Source: an uncultured Hyphomonadaceae bacterium
GTDB lineage: Bacteria; Pseudomonadota; Alphaproteobacteria; Caulobacterales; Maricaulaceae
Assembly (NCBI GenBank): GCA_913058335.1
Contig: CAJXPX010000005.1
Location: forward strand, 62,001-126,000
DNA length: 64,000 nucleotides
Direction of reading: 5' to 3'
Below, piece by piece: positions 16,829 to 25,289 of this stretch (positions are counted from its first letter, which is position 1; the number at the start of each line of letters is the position of its first letter). The notes beneath the pieces were generated by a model, which saw only the letters and a list, made by a program, of their open reading frames with translations, was not told where the DNA came from and did not search any database. A program made the position numbers and the translations under genes.

Positions 16829-18178
16829 ATGATAAACGTGAAAGAATTAGTCGACTTGGAAAATGCGACACAGGCAAAAAAAATATTTTGGGATCAAGAT
16901 ATATATGATCAAGAACAAGAAAGAATCTTTGGAAGAAGTTGGCTTTTCTTAACTCATGATAGTTTGATTCCCAAAAACGGGGATTTTGTGATGTCAAGAA
17001 TGGGAGAGGATAAGGTCATTGTCTCCCGTCAAAAAGACGGAAGTGTCGAAGCGTTTATCAATTCATGTAGCCATCGTGGAAATCAGGTTTGTCACGCGGA
17101 CAGTGGAAACGCTAAGGCCTTTACTTGTAATTATCACGGCTGGGTCTTTGGGCAAAACGGGGATTTGGTCGACGTTCCTTTGGATACGCTCTGTTATCAT
17201 GATAACTTAAAAAAAGCGGAACTAGGGCTTCGAAAAGTTAGAGTAGAATCCTACAAAGGGTTGATCTTCGGCAACATGGATCCGGATGCTATCTCTCTTG
17301 AAGAGTACTTAGGCGACATGTGTTGGTTTTTAGATACTATCCTCGTCGGTGCGGGCGGAGGAATGGAATTAATGGGGCCCCCACTTCGTTCTGTGTTGGA
17401 TTGCAACTGGAAAGTCCCTGCGGAGAATTTCGTTGGAGACGGGTATCATGTAGGATGGACTCATGCAGCGGCTCTACAAATTTTGGGTGGACCTCTCGCA
17501 GGATTAGCCGGGAACAGGGCTGACATGCCATATGACGATTTAGGGAAACAATTTACGACCCGACACGGACATGGCTTCGGAGCCATTAACGACGCCGTCA
17601 CTAGTATCCATCCGGAAAATGAAGAATATGCGGACTTTATGGCTGAAACCAGAGGCGTTGTCGCGGAAAATTTAGGTACACCGCGAGAAGAGCTGTATAT
17701 GTCGCATTGGAATTGTACAATCTTCCCCAATTGCTCTTTTCTGTATGGAACAAACACCTTTAAGATTTGGCATCCCATCGGACCGGGTAAAATTGAAGTG
17801 TGGACGTACACGCTCGTCCATAAAGACCTAGATATAGACGTCAAACGCTCCATACAACGACAGGCCATTAGAACTTTCGGCACAGCTGGAACGCTCGAAA
17901 GTGATGACGGCGAAAATATGTCAACATGTACAGATAGTAATCGCGGCTTCGTTACTCGAAAGGGTCGAATGAACTCGACCATGGGTATAAACCGCGAAGG
18001 GCGTCACCCTGATTTTCCTGGCATAGTAGGTGCGAGTTTTATCGGGGAAACTTCATATCGGGGTTTTTATAGGTTTTGGGCAGAGATAATGGACGCCCCG
18101 GATTGGGAGGCAATTAAAGTGCAAAATGATAACTGGGATGAAATTTGGCGAGGCTCTGAATTTTGGTCTGACAAATAA
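16829..18178 (+). CDS. Naphthalene/PAH-type ring-hydroxylating dioxygenase, alpha subunit
   Basis: The 449-residue protein is a Rieske oxygenase large subunit. The [2Fe-2S] centre ligands are C80, H82, C100 and H103; the mononuclear iron site is D204 (bridging), H207, H212 in AENFVGDGYHVGWTH, with the third ligand likely in LESDDGEN. WLFLTHDSLIPKNGDF and GETSYRGFYR are features of naphthalene dioxygenase NahAc, and residue numbering agrees almost exactly (D205, H208, H213). It would make cis-1,2-dihydrodiols from naphthalene or similar bicyclic arenes, using electrons from the ferredoxin and reductase of the 28-36 kb operon. Its beta subunit follows 75 bases later. Exact substrate is inferred. 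Confidence 0.88.
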   Translation: MINVKELVDLENATQAKKIFWDQDIYDQEQERIFGRSWLFLTHDSLIPKNGDFVMSRMGEDKVIVSRQKDGSVEAFINSCSHRGNQVCHADSGNAKAFTCNYHGWVFGQNGDLVDVPLDTLCYHDNLKKAELGLRKVRVESYKGLIFGNMDPDAISLEEYLGDMCWFLDTILVGAGGGMELMGPPLRSVLDCNWKVPAENFVGDGYHVGWTHAAALQILGGPLAGLAGNRADMPYDDLGKQFTTRHGHGFGAINDAVTSIHPENEEYADFMAETRGVVAENLGTPREELYMSHWNCTIFPNCSFLYGTNTFKIWHPIGPGKIEVWTYTLVHKDLDIDVKRSIQRQAIRTFGTAGTLESDDGENMSTCTDSNRGFVTRKGRMNSTMGINREGRHPDFPGIVGASFIGETSYRGFYRFWAEIMDAPDWEAIKVQNDNWDEIWRGSEFWSDK

Positions 18179-18253
18179 ATCCAGCGTAACCTCTACAATG
18201 TCCTTGGCTATAATCTTAGGGCAACGAACACTTAAAAATCAAAAGGTATTAAA

Positions 18254-18781
18254 ATGATTGATGAAAGTCGACGTGTTTCGATGGATATTCATTACGAAAT
18301 TTCTCAACATTATTTCAAAGAAGCAACCTATTTGCAAAACTGGAAATTGAGAGAATGGCTTTCGGAGATGGTGGATGAAGAAATTCTCTATTGGATGCCA
18401 ATTGAAGAAAACAGGCTGGTTAAGGACAGGCGCCCGGAACCGACGCCGGATGATGCTGCTGTTTATAATGATCGCTATAAACATTTAAAACAAAGGGTAG
18501 AGCAAATATATACAGGACAGGTTTGGGTAGAAGACCCCAGATCGAAAATTAGATACTACGTCTCCAATATCGAAGCATTTCATACCGATGTGGAAAACGA
18601 ATTCGCAATTCGTTGCAATGTCTTGGTGTTACGCCATCGCCGCGATACTCAAATTTACCAACACTCCTTTTTGAAAGAAGATTTACTTCGAAAAACTAAA
18701 GCGGGGTTCAAAGTTGTTAGACGAAAATTGACCATAGACGCTCGAAGTGTTCAGGATAAAAATCTTTTCTTTTTCATGTGA
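18254..18781 (+). CDS. Ring-hydroxylating dioxygenase, beta subunit (naphthalene type)
   Basis: This 175-residue NTF2-fold protein is the structural small subunit for the alpha subunit just upstream. The EEATYLQNWKLREWLSEMV-like N-terminal helix region, DEEILYWMPI, WVEDPRSKIRYYVSN and the tail ARSVQDKNLFFFM are typical of NahAd/BphA2-type subunits. It carries no cofactor residues. AAAAGGTATT precedes the ATG. It is followed after 47 bases by xylX, so two different oxygenases appear to share one transcript. Confidence 0.88.
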   Translation: MIDESRRVSMDIHYEISQHYFKEATYLQNWKLREWLSEMVDEEILYWMPIEENRLVKDRRPEPTPDDAAVYNDRYKHLKQRVEQIYTGQVWVEDPRSKIRYYVSNIEAFHTDVENEFAIRCNVLVLRHRRDTQIYQHSFLKEDLLRKTKAGFKVVRRKLTIDARSVQDKNLFFFM

Positions 18782-18828
18782 TGCGAACCACTCAATAAAG
18801 CAAACCCAATAATTTAAGAGGTGTTAAA

Positions 18829-20220
18829 ATGGAAAAAACGATAGATCTTACTCGTGATTTGCAGAGTTTCAACGATAGACTTGATACCTGGGTTGTTCGT
18901 GATGAAGATGCTGGTAATTTTTCCGTTGATCGCGAGGTTTTCACGGATGAAGTCGCATTTGAATTAGAAATGCGACACATATTTGAGGGTAATTGGATAT
19001 TTGTTGCGCATGAAAGTCAGATACCAAACCCAAACGATTTTTTAACAACCAATATGGGGCGATATCCCGTTATTGTATCACGGAATAAATCAGGCGAAAT
19101 AAAAACGCTCTTAAACGTGTGCACGCACAGAGGTGCAAGGGTGTGCCGGGAAAAAGCGGGAAATAAACGTTTTCATTCTTGCCCATTTCACGGATGGACA
19201 TACAGCAGCGAAGGTGACTTGGTTGACGTGACATCAGAAGACAAAGGGGCTTACCCTGATAGTTTTGATAAATCGGAACGTGGCTTAGAAAACATTCGCA
19301 CAGAAAATTACCGCGGGTTTATATTTGCTAGCCTCAAACCTGACGTCGTACCGCTGGAAGATTACTTGGCCGGCACGAAAAAATTAATTGATCTACTCGT
19401 CGATCAAAGTCCAGATAGCGAGCTTGAAGTTCTTCGAGGCGCTACCCGATATACTTATCAAGGGAATTGGAAACTACAGATGGAAAACGGGTTGGATGGT
19501 TATCACGTTGGGTCCGTTCATGCCAATTATTTTATGACTGCTATGCGCCGAAGTTCAGGCGAATCTTCCAACGAAACCGTAGTTTTCGATTTTTCCACTT
19601 TCGATAAAGTTCGAGGAGGGAGTTTTCATTTTGAAAATGGACATGCGTTATTATGGACAGAATATGCAAATTATAAGGACCGCCCTAATTTTGCTATGCT
19701 TGATGACTTAACGGAAAAGTATGGGGAGACAGTTGCAACGTGGATGAATAAACGATTGAGAAATTTACTTGTGTTTCCCAATGTTCTCATCATGGATCAA
19801 ACTAGTACTCAACTTCGAATTATCCGTCCCATATCAGTCGCTGAGACGGAAGTGATCACCTATTGTATCGCGCCTAAAGGTGAAAACGCTGATGCTAGGG
19901 CCCTGCGGATCCGGCAATATGAAGACTTTTTCAATGCGAGTGGAATGGCGACACCTGATGATTTGACCGAGTTTAATAATAGCCAACTTGGATTTTTACC
20001 CGGCCGCACCAATGATATGTCTCGGGGTGCAAAACGTTGGATAGATGGACCAAGCGAGGACTCGAAAGAAATTGAGGCTGAGGTCATTTCGACTGGAGTG
20101 GAGAAGGCTGACGAAGCGCTCTATATGTTCATTCACGAAGCATGGCACGCCCGTATGAAAGAGGCTATCAGGCGGGAAGAACAAAGAAACCCGGCACTCG
20201 TGCCTGAGGCAGCTGAGTAA
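18829..20220 (+). CDS. xylX: Toluate/benzoate 1,2-dioxygenase, alpha subunit
   Basis: At 463 residues it is a close match to XylX/BenA. Rieske ligands are C98, H100, C118 and H121; the catalytic iron motif is MENGLDGYHVGSVHANYF. The C-terminal SQLGFLPGRTNDMSRGAKRW and the H-E-A-W-H...R-EEQRNPAL tail are specific to the benzoate/toluate branch. The enzyme adds dioxygen across C1-C2 of benzoate or toluate to give a 1-carboxy-cis-1,2-diol. AAGAGGTG lies before the ATG. The beta subunit overlaps its stop codon by one base. No XylZ/BenC-type reductase follows; the nearest candidate donor is XylA, 1.5 kb downstream on the other strand. Confidence 0.93.
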   Translation: MEKTIDLTRDLQSFNDRLDTWVVRDEDAGNFSVDREVFTDEVAFELEMRHIFEGNWIFVAHESQIPNPNDFLTTNMGRYPVIVSRNKSGEIKTLLNVCTHRGARVCREKAGNKRFHSCPFHGWTYSSEGDLVDVTSEDKGAYPDSFDKSERGLENIRTENYRGFIFASLKPDVVPLEDYLAGTKKLIDLLVDQSPDSELEVLRGATRYTYQGNWKLQMENGLDGYHVGSVHANYFMTAMRRSSGESSNETVVFDFSTFDKVRGGSFHFENGHALLWTEYANYKDRPNFAMLDDLTEKYGETVATWMNKRLRNLLVFPNVLIMDQTSTQLRIIRPISVAETEVITYCIAPKGENADARALRIRQYEDFFNASGMATPDDLTEFNNSQLGFLPGRTNDMSRGAKRWIDGPSEDSKEIEAEVISTGVEKADEALYMFIHEAWHARMKEAIRREEQRNPALVPEAAE

Positions 20221-20714
20221 TGGCGACCGATCATCACGAATGGAATGAGGTTACTGTTTTTCTTGGGAAAGAAGCCCAGTTTCTTGACGAGAGAAATTGG
20301 GACGCGTGGCTCGATCTTTATTTACCGGAAGCTGAGTATTGGGTGCCTGCATGGGACGACGATGGGCAGTTGATTTCTGACCCACAGACGGAAATTTCAT
20401 TAATTTATTATCCCAACCGTGGGGGGATTGAAGATCGCGTATACCGTATTAGAACGGGTCGATCCTCCGCCACCATGCCGCTATGGCGTACAACGCATTT
20501 GTTTAATCTTCTCAGTATTGAGAAAACAAGCAGTGGGTTGAGTGTAAAGACCAATTGGCAAGTGCATTCGTGCAAAGAGTACGTGACCATAAGTTACTAT
20601 GGTAACGCCGAATATACCCTAAAGCAGACTGACGACGGCCTAAAAATAATAAAAAAGAAAACAGTCGTAAATAATGATTCTGCTAGGACGATGATGGATA
20701 TTTACACGATTTAG
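20220..20714 (+). CDS. xylY: Toluate/benzoate 1,2-dioxygenase, beta subunit
   Basis: This 164-residue protein begins at an ATG that shares the last base of the xylX stop codon (TAATG), so translation is coupled. FLGKEAQFLDERNWDAWLDL, YWVPAWDDDGQL and RIRTGRSSATMPLWRTTH are hallmark segments of BenB/XylY. It forms the hetero-hexamer with XylX. The next gene, 26 bases on, is a PdxA-family dehydrogenase instead of the reductase XylZ and dehydrogenase XylL expected from TOL order. Confidence 0.93.
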   Translation: MATDHHEWNEVTVFLGKEAQFLDERNWDAWLDLYLPEAEYWVPAWDDDGQLISDPQTEISLIYYPNRGGIEDRVYRIRTGRSSATMPLWRTTHLFNLLSIEKTSSGLSVKTNWQVHSCKEYVTISYYGNAEYTLKQTDDGLKIIKKKTVVNNDSARTMMDIYTI

Positions 20715-20740
20715 TCGCAATATATTTTTTGGAACATGGC

Positions 20741-21727
20741 ATGAAACCAATTGTTGGAACATCGATCGGCGATCCGGCGGGCATATCTTCAGAAGTCTTA
20801 GTTCGCGCTTTGGCTGATCAAAGTGTACACGATGTGGCTCGCCACGTATTAATCGGAAGTGCAGACGTTATTGAGCGCGCTTTGAGATATACCAATATTG
20901 ATGCGAAAATAAGGCGGCTAAAACCATCAAGTAAAAGCTTGGATCTTAGTAACGATGCATCAATAATAGATGTAATCGATAATGGAATACTCGATGGTAT
21001 CGAATTGCCGCTCAGGGAGGATACTCTTATCGGCGGCCAAGCGAGCGCGTCATGGCTGGAAGAGGCGGATGAACTGGCACGTTCCGGATTAGTCGATGCT
21101 TTGGTGATGGCGCCAGTCAGTACGGGATCACTAAAAATAGCTGATAAATTGGATTTAGTTGTCAGCCCAGATCCGGGCTTAGGTTATCTTGTTCTGGTAA
21201 GCGGGTCTCTCCGGGTTGCTCATTTGACCGACCATATATCGTTACGTGACGTTTGTGACGTCATTTCTAAAGACCTCGTATTTAAGGGTATTTCAGATGT
21301 AAATGCGGCTCTAAAAAAGTGGGGGATTGATAACCCGCGAATCGGTGTGTCCGGATTGAACCCGCATGCCAATGGTGCTGAGGAGAGGGAAGAGATAGCG
21401 CCAGGCGTTGAAATGGCGAAAGCAAAAGGAATTAATGTTGAGGGACCTATCAGCCCGGATAGTATATTTCGTCAGTGTATCGATGGTGTGTATGATATTG
21501 TTTTGGCGATGTATCACGATCAAGGCCATATCGCCATTAAAACCTGGGGGTTTTCGGGTAATTGCGTTATAATGATGGGCCCGCCATATCTAAATATGTC
21601 TGTTGCGCACGGAACAGCATATGACATAACGGGTACAGGTAAGGCTGATCATACGATGATGAAAAATACTATGATACTGGCTGGGTCGCTTATTAGCGGT
21701 TCAGGTTTTGTTGATTTCCATTCGTGA
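20741..21727 (+). CDS. PdxA-family dehydrogenase, probable diol-carboxylate dehydrogenase (TphB-like)
   Basis: The 328-residue protein has the PdxA fold signatures: GTSIGDPAGI at the N terminus and metal-binding histidines in LTDHISLRDV, SGLNPHANGAEEREE and AMYHDQGHIAIK. PdxA proper oxidises 4-phosphohydroxythreonine in pyridoxal phosphate synthesis, but the family also includes TphB, which oxidatively decarboxylates the 1-carboxy-1,2-diol made by terephthalate dioxygenase. Sitting directly behind xylXY, whose product is the same kind of carboxy-diol, it most likely makes catechol from that product. ATG 20741 is preferred over TTG 20729. It ends convergently with xylA. Confidence 0.8.
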   Translation: MKPIVGTSIGDPAGISSEVLVRALADQSVHDVARHVLIGSADVIERALRYTNIDAKIRRLKPSSKSLDLSNDASIIDVIDNGILDGIELPLREDTLIGGQASASWLEEADELARSGLVDALVMAPVSTGSLKIADKLDLVVSPDPGLGYLVLVSGSLRVAHLTDHISLRDVCDVISKDLVFKGISDVNAALKKWGIDNPRIGVSGLNPHANGAEEREEIAPGVEMAKAKGINVEGPISPDSIFRQCIDGVYDIVLAMYHDQGHIAIKTWGFSGNCVIMMGPPYLNMSVAHGTAYDITGTGKADHTMMKNTMILAGSLISGSGFVDFHS

Positions 21728-21746
21728 ACCTGCTGCGCGGACAAGT

Positions 21747-21772
21747 AAAAAACCATTAGCAGGAGAGCTAAT
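21747..21772 (-). terminator. Terminator for the xylM-xylA operon (minus strand)
   Basis: Read on the minus strand, ATTAGC and GCTAAT pair around a six-base loop (21755-21772) and are followed by GG and six T (21752-21747). It begins one base after the xylA stop, between convergent genes. Confidence 0.65.
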
Positions 21773-21773
21773 C

Positions 21774-22817
21774 CTAAGAGGGGTTCGACCGATCGAAAAA
21801 GCGATCTGCATGTATATTGTCGGTAGAAACACCTGCACCGATCAAGTAATCTTCAGCAGCGTCAATCATAGGCGGCGGTCCGCATAGATAAGCATGGTAA
21901 TCGCCCAAATTTTCTATTTTCTTCAACGTTTCCGTGACGAAACCACGGTCCCCGTCCCAGTCAGATTTCACAGGTTCCTTTGATAAAACAGGAATAAAAG
22001 TCATTTTGCCGGGAAGGTTTAAGCTGATAGTATCGATTTCATTTAATGCATAAATGTCTCGTTGCTCGCGTCCCCCATAAAGGAGGATAACCGAGCGATC
22101 GATTTTCTCGAAGGCCATCTGTTCAAGTAATGATAAGATGGGCGCTAGGCCGCTTCCTCCCGCGATGCAGATAACGGGCGCGTCGCTTTCTCTTAAATAG
22201 AAAAACCCCATTGGCCCTTCGGCGGTAAGATGCTCTCCGACTCTGTCTTCTCGAAATAACCAGTCAGTGAATGCGCCGCCAGGGACATGACGAACGTGGA
22301 AATTCAAATTCTTACTGGGATTGCCTTTCGGTGCAGTGGATACAGAGTAACTACGTTTCCCTGAAATACCCGACTGTTCTAGTTCAATATATTGACCTGC
22401 TACATATTCCATTGGGCGATCAAGTTTAAGGCTCAAACTAATAATGTCGTGTGAGATGAGGGTCATTGACGTGATTTCAGCTGAAAAAGTGCCAAGCTCA
22501 AATAGCGCTGCTTCTCCAAGGTGATCTAATTCTATTTCTATATCCGATCGAGGAAGCGCTTGGCAGCCAAGCCGGTATCCGTCGCGAAGTTCCTCCGCAT
22601 TCAGAACTACGGCAGACGGTCTGATCTCTTTAACTTTTCCATTTATCAATTTATATTTACAGGTTCCGCACGTCCCAACTTTACAATCATGTGGAAAAGC
22701 GACTCCAACTGCGAGAGCGCTTTCGAGTAATGTATTTCCGGCGGGCACTTCATAATGAATGTCGCGATGCCGAATCGACACTTTTGCTGCTCCGCTTTTT
22801 TTAAAGATAGAAAACAT
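21774..22817 (-). CDS. xylA: Xylene monooxygenase electron-transfer component (ferredoxin-NAD reductase)
   Basis: This 347-residue protein joins a plant-type [2Fe-2S] domain (C45, C50, C53, C85; FPHDCKVGTCGTCKYKLING) to an FAD/NAD reductase domain (KRSYSVSTAP flavin site, GGSGLAPILS NAD site, YLCGPPPMIDAAE). The order and the cysteine segment match XylA of TOL plasmids closely. It passes electrons from NADH to the membrane hydroxylase XylM encoded 17 bases upstream. Because no XylZ-type reductase is present, it may also serve the XylXY oxygenase; that is inference. AGGGAA lies before the ATG. Confidence 0.92.
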   Translation of the reverse strand: MFSIFKKSGAAKVSIRHRDIHYEVPAGNTLLESALAVGVAFPHDCKVGTCGTCKYKLINGKVKEIRPSAVVLNAEELRDGYRLGCQALPRSDIEIELDHLGEAALFELGTFSAEITSMTLISHDIISLSLKLDRPMEYVAGQYIELEQSGISGKRSYSVSTAPKGNPSKNLNFHVRHVPGGAFTDWLFREDRVGEHLTAEGPMGFFYLRESDAPVICIAGGSGLAPILSLLEQMAFEKIDRSVILLYGGREQRDIYALNEIDTISLNLPGKMTFIPVLSKEPVKSDWDGDRGFVTETLKKIENLGDYHAYLCGPPPMIDAAEDYLIGAGVSTDNIHADRFFDRSNPS

Positions 22818-22834
22818 GTGTGTGAATTCCCTGC

Positions 22835-23974
22835 CTATTCAGCGGGAACGAAATGTGTTTCGGGTTTTTCTTGAATCCATTGCTCCCAACCGGCCTTGGC
22901 GTTTGCGTCTCTTGCAAGCTTTTGTTCCGCAGGTGACGCGTACTTATTGTCCCATTCTTTAAGCGCTGGTTTTGCGATAAATTTGAACCAAACAGGCGGG
23001 ATGAGACCCGTCATGAAACAAAGAAATAATGAAGGCATTTGGGGAGCCTTGGGCTCAGGTGTAAGGTCGTAACAGCGAATGTATGAGTCTAAATGGTGAT
23101 TGATGTGGTTTGTGATTTCAGCGCCCAAAGGCCTTACGATCGTTCCTAAGTGATTCCAAGCATGGTGTTTTTCCACAGGCCCATTCTCGACTCGCAGTAG
23201 TCCATAATGTTGGAAATAATTAAACCCTTCCACCAACATTTTCGCGAAGAAAACGGATACAATACACACCAACAGCGCAGGCAAACCGGCAAATGTAAGT
23301 ACAACTGTGAAAAGTGATATCTGAAGGAATAAGTGTAGCCAAACTTTATTGCGGATATTCCACGGTGATTGCCCCATCTTTCGTAGGATTTCTGCCTCCA
23401 TATTCACTGTATCTCGATAGGAGCCAAGCGTTGCCGAAATACAAAAGCTGTATACCGTTTGCCCGCGAAATGGTGTGTCGCTATCTTCGGCTGTGTCTAA
23501 ATGGATGTGGTGCGTCATGACATGAGCGATGTCGCGGTTCGAGTCCCCGTAAAATGTATTCAAGACTTTTGCAATAAAGCGTGGAAACGGGTGCCTGCGG
23601 TGCATTAGCTCGTGAGCGACAGGAAGGGTTGGAACGGCACTTAACCAAGCTAACGACAAAATGCTGCCAAGTATTTGGCCAGTAGATGACCACCCCTCAT
23701 TGAGGGGGTTGGTTCCGTTTCTTACGGAAAGAATAAACATCGTATAGAGTGCGATCATCGCGATCGTGTGTAGGTAGAATGACAGATCAACGAGCGGGGC
23801 GATTGCATTCCTGATCTTAAAATCTTTCGGTAATAAGACATCAAAAAGGAGTAGAACCGGGTAGGTTAGAAACCCAAGCCAGACATACGATCCACCGAGT
23901 GTAAAGCCAAGGACTCCCATCGCCGTTGTCGCCGGAATAATGTAGTATCGTAATGTATCAAAAATTTGTTTCAT
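22835..23974 (-). CDS. xylM: Xylene/toluene monooxygenase hydroxylase, membrane di-iron
   Basis: The 379-residue integral membrane protein has the eight-histidine di-iron pattern of the AlkB/XylM family: HELMH (H121, H125), HVMTHH (H151, H155, H156) and NHINHH (H290, H293, H294), plus FQHYG at H256. Several hydrophobic helices lie at about 10-50, 60-85, 100-120 and 210-250. With XylA it hydroxylates the methyl group of toluene, xylenes or p-cymene to the benzyl alcohol. The size and adjacent XylA favour XylM/CymA over alkane hydroxylase. It is divergent from xylB, which takes the alcohol onward. Confidence 0.9.
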   Translation of the reverse strand: MKQIFDTLRYYIIPATTAMGVLGFTLGGSYVWLGFLTYPVLLLFDVLLPKDFKIRNAIAPLVDLSFYLHTIAMIALYTMFILSVRNGTNPLNEGWSSTGQILGSILSLAWLSAVPTLPVAHELMHRRHPFPRFIAKVLNTFYGDSNRDIAHVMTHHIHLDTAEDSDTPFRGQTVYSFCISATLGSYRDTVNMEAEILRKMGQSPWNIRNKVWLHLFLQISLFTVVLTFAGLPALLVCIVSVFFAKMLVEGFNYFQHYGLLRVENGPVEKHHAWNHLGTIVRPLGAEITNHINHHLDSYIRCYDLTPEPKAPQMPSLFLCFMTGLIPPVWFKFIAKPALKEWDNKYASPAEQKLARDANAKAGWEQWIQEKPETHFVPAE

Positions 23975-24010
23975 GACAGACCTATTATTTTCTTGCTTTG
24001 ACTTGAATCG

Positions 24011-24030
24011 TATTGCATATTGTGTGACAC
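24011..24030. promoter_or_regulatory. Candidate operator between xylM and xylB
   Basis: TATTGCATATTGTGTGACAC lies in the 135-base gap between the divergent xylM and xylB genes. It contains TATTG and TTGTG half-elements like those of the TATTGTGCAATA site at 16682. The gap must hold both promoters. Confidence 0.4.
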
Positions 24031-24109
24031 GTATTATACAGAGAAATGATATCTTTGGCTAGACTTTTTTATATGAAAATTCAAGATAAGAACACAGGGG
24101 AATAAAATT

Positions 24110-25213
24110 ATGCAAGCACACGCAGCAATTATAGAAGAGCAGGGGGGGCAATTTGTTCTCGACGGAGTCGAGATTGAGGATCCACGGGTTGGCGAAGTGT
24201 TGGTTAAAATTAGTTCCGCAGGAATGTGCCACACGGATTTGACAGTCAGGGATCAATATTACCCGACGCCGTTACCTGTTGTGCTTGGGCACGAAGGGGC
24301 GGGTATCATAGAAAAAGTTGGTCCCGGTGTAACTGATTTATCTGTCGGTGACCGTGTTGTTTTATCTTTTAGTTATTGCGGGAAGTGTAACAATTGTCTC
24401 TCAGGCGAACAAGCGTATTGCCCTGAATTGTTTGCGCTGAATTTTGGCGGTCGCCGCTTGGATGGGTCGACCCCGATTACACGTAATGGCGAAGACGTTA
24501 ATGCCATGTTTTTTGGGCAGTCTTCATTTTCAACTCATTCCATCGTTAGACAGCAAAATTGCGTTAAAGTCGCAGAGGACGCGCCGCTTGATTTGCTTGG
24601 CCCGTTGGGCTGCGGAATTCAAACTGGCGCGGGGGCAATACTTAATGTTTTAAAACCCGAGCCAGGATCTAGCGTTGCTGTATTTGGTGTCGGATCGGTA
24701 GGGCTAAGCGCGGTTATGGCGGCGAAACTTTCGGGAGTTCTCAAAATTATTGTCGTTGATTTGAATGCCGACCGATTGAAAAAGGCGAGAGAATTAGGTG
24801 CTACACATACGATCAACGGCGGAGAAAAGAATGCACTGGAAGAAATTCAGGCGTTAACCGGTGGTGGTGCGGATTATGCTTTAGATACCACTGCGATCCC
24901 CGGTGTTTTACGGACAGCGGTGGATAGTGTGCATGTGCGAGGAACTTGCGCGGTTGTCGGCGGGGCGCCGCTGGGGACGGAATTCACGCTCGATATGAAC
25001 AATATGTTGTTTGGACGGAAAATTGTCGGGCTTATCGAAGGGTCGAGTATCCCTCAGATATTTATTCCGCGCCTTATCGAGCTTCACAAGGCCGGTTTGT
25101 TTCCTTTTGACGAATTGGTCACAAATTATGATTTTGACAATATCAATGAAGCGGTGAGGGACACCGAAACTACCGGAAAAGCGATCAAGGCAGTATTAAA
25201 GATGTCTTCATGA
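24110..25213 (+). CDS. xylB: Aryl-alcohol (benzyl alcohol) dehydrogenase
   Basis: This 367-residue zinc-dependent medium-chain dehydrogenase has catalytic zinc ligands C40 (GMCHTDL), H61/E62 (GHEGAG) and a cysteine in GPLGCGIQTGAG, and the structural zinc set C90, C93, C96, C104. FGQSSFSTH, GPLGCGIQTGAGAILN and the VGLIEGSSIPQIFIPRLIEL segment are close to XylB. It oxidises benzyl, methylbenzyl or cumic alcohol to the aldehyde with NAD+. It is divergent from xylM and is followed by a separate dioxygenase pair, probably on the same transcript. Confidence 0.92.
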   Translation: MQAHAAIIEEQGGQFVLDGVEIEDPRVGEVLVKISSAGMCHTDLTVRDQYYPTPLPVVLGHEGAGIIEKVGPGVTDLSVGDRVVLSFSYCGKCNNCLSGEQAYCPELFALNFGGRRLDGSTPITRNGEDVNAMFFGQSSFSTHSIVRQQNCVKVAEDAPLDLLGPLGCGIQTGAGAILNVLKPEPGSSVAVFGVGSVGLSAVMAAKLSGVLKIIVVDLNADRLKKARELGATHTINGGEKNALEEIQALTGGGADYALDTTAIPGVLRTAVDSVHVRGTCAVVGGAPLGTEFTLDMNNMLFGRKIVGLIEGSSIPQIFIPRLIELHKAGLFPFDELVTNYDFDNINEAVRDTETTGKAIKAVLKMSS

Positions 25214-25289
25214 TGAATTCTAAAAAATCAGGCTAATTTTATGTGTCGGGATTTTTATCAACCTTCGCTGACGTTAAATGGAGAGACTT

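Noticed and set aside
23535-23548. GGTTCGAGTCCCC resembles a tRNA T-loop.
   Set aside because: It lies inside the conserved xylM coding region and no cloverleaf arms fit around it.
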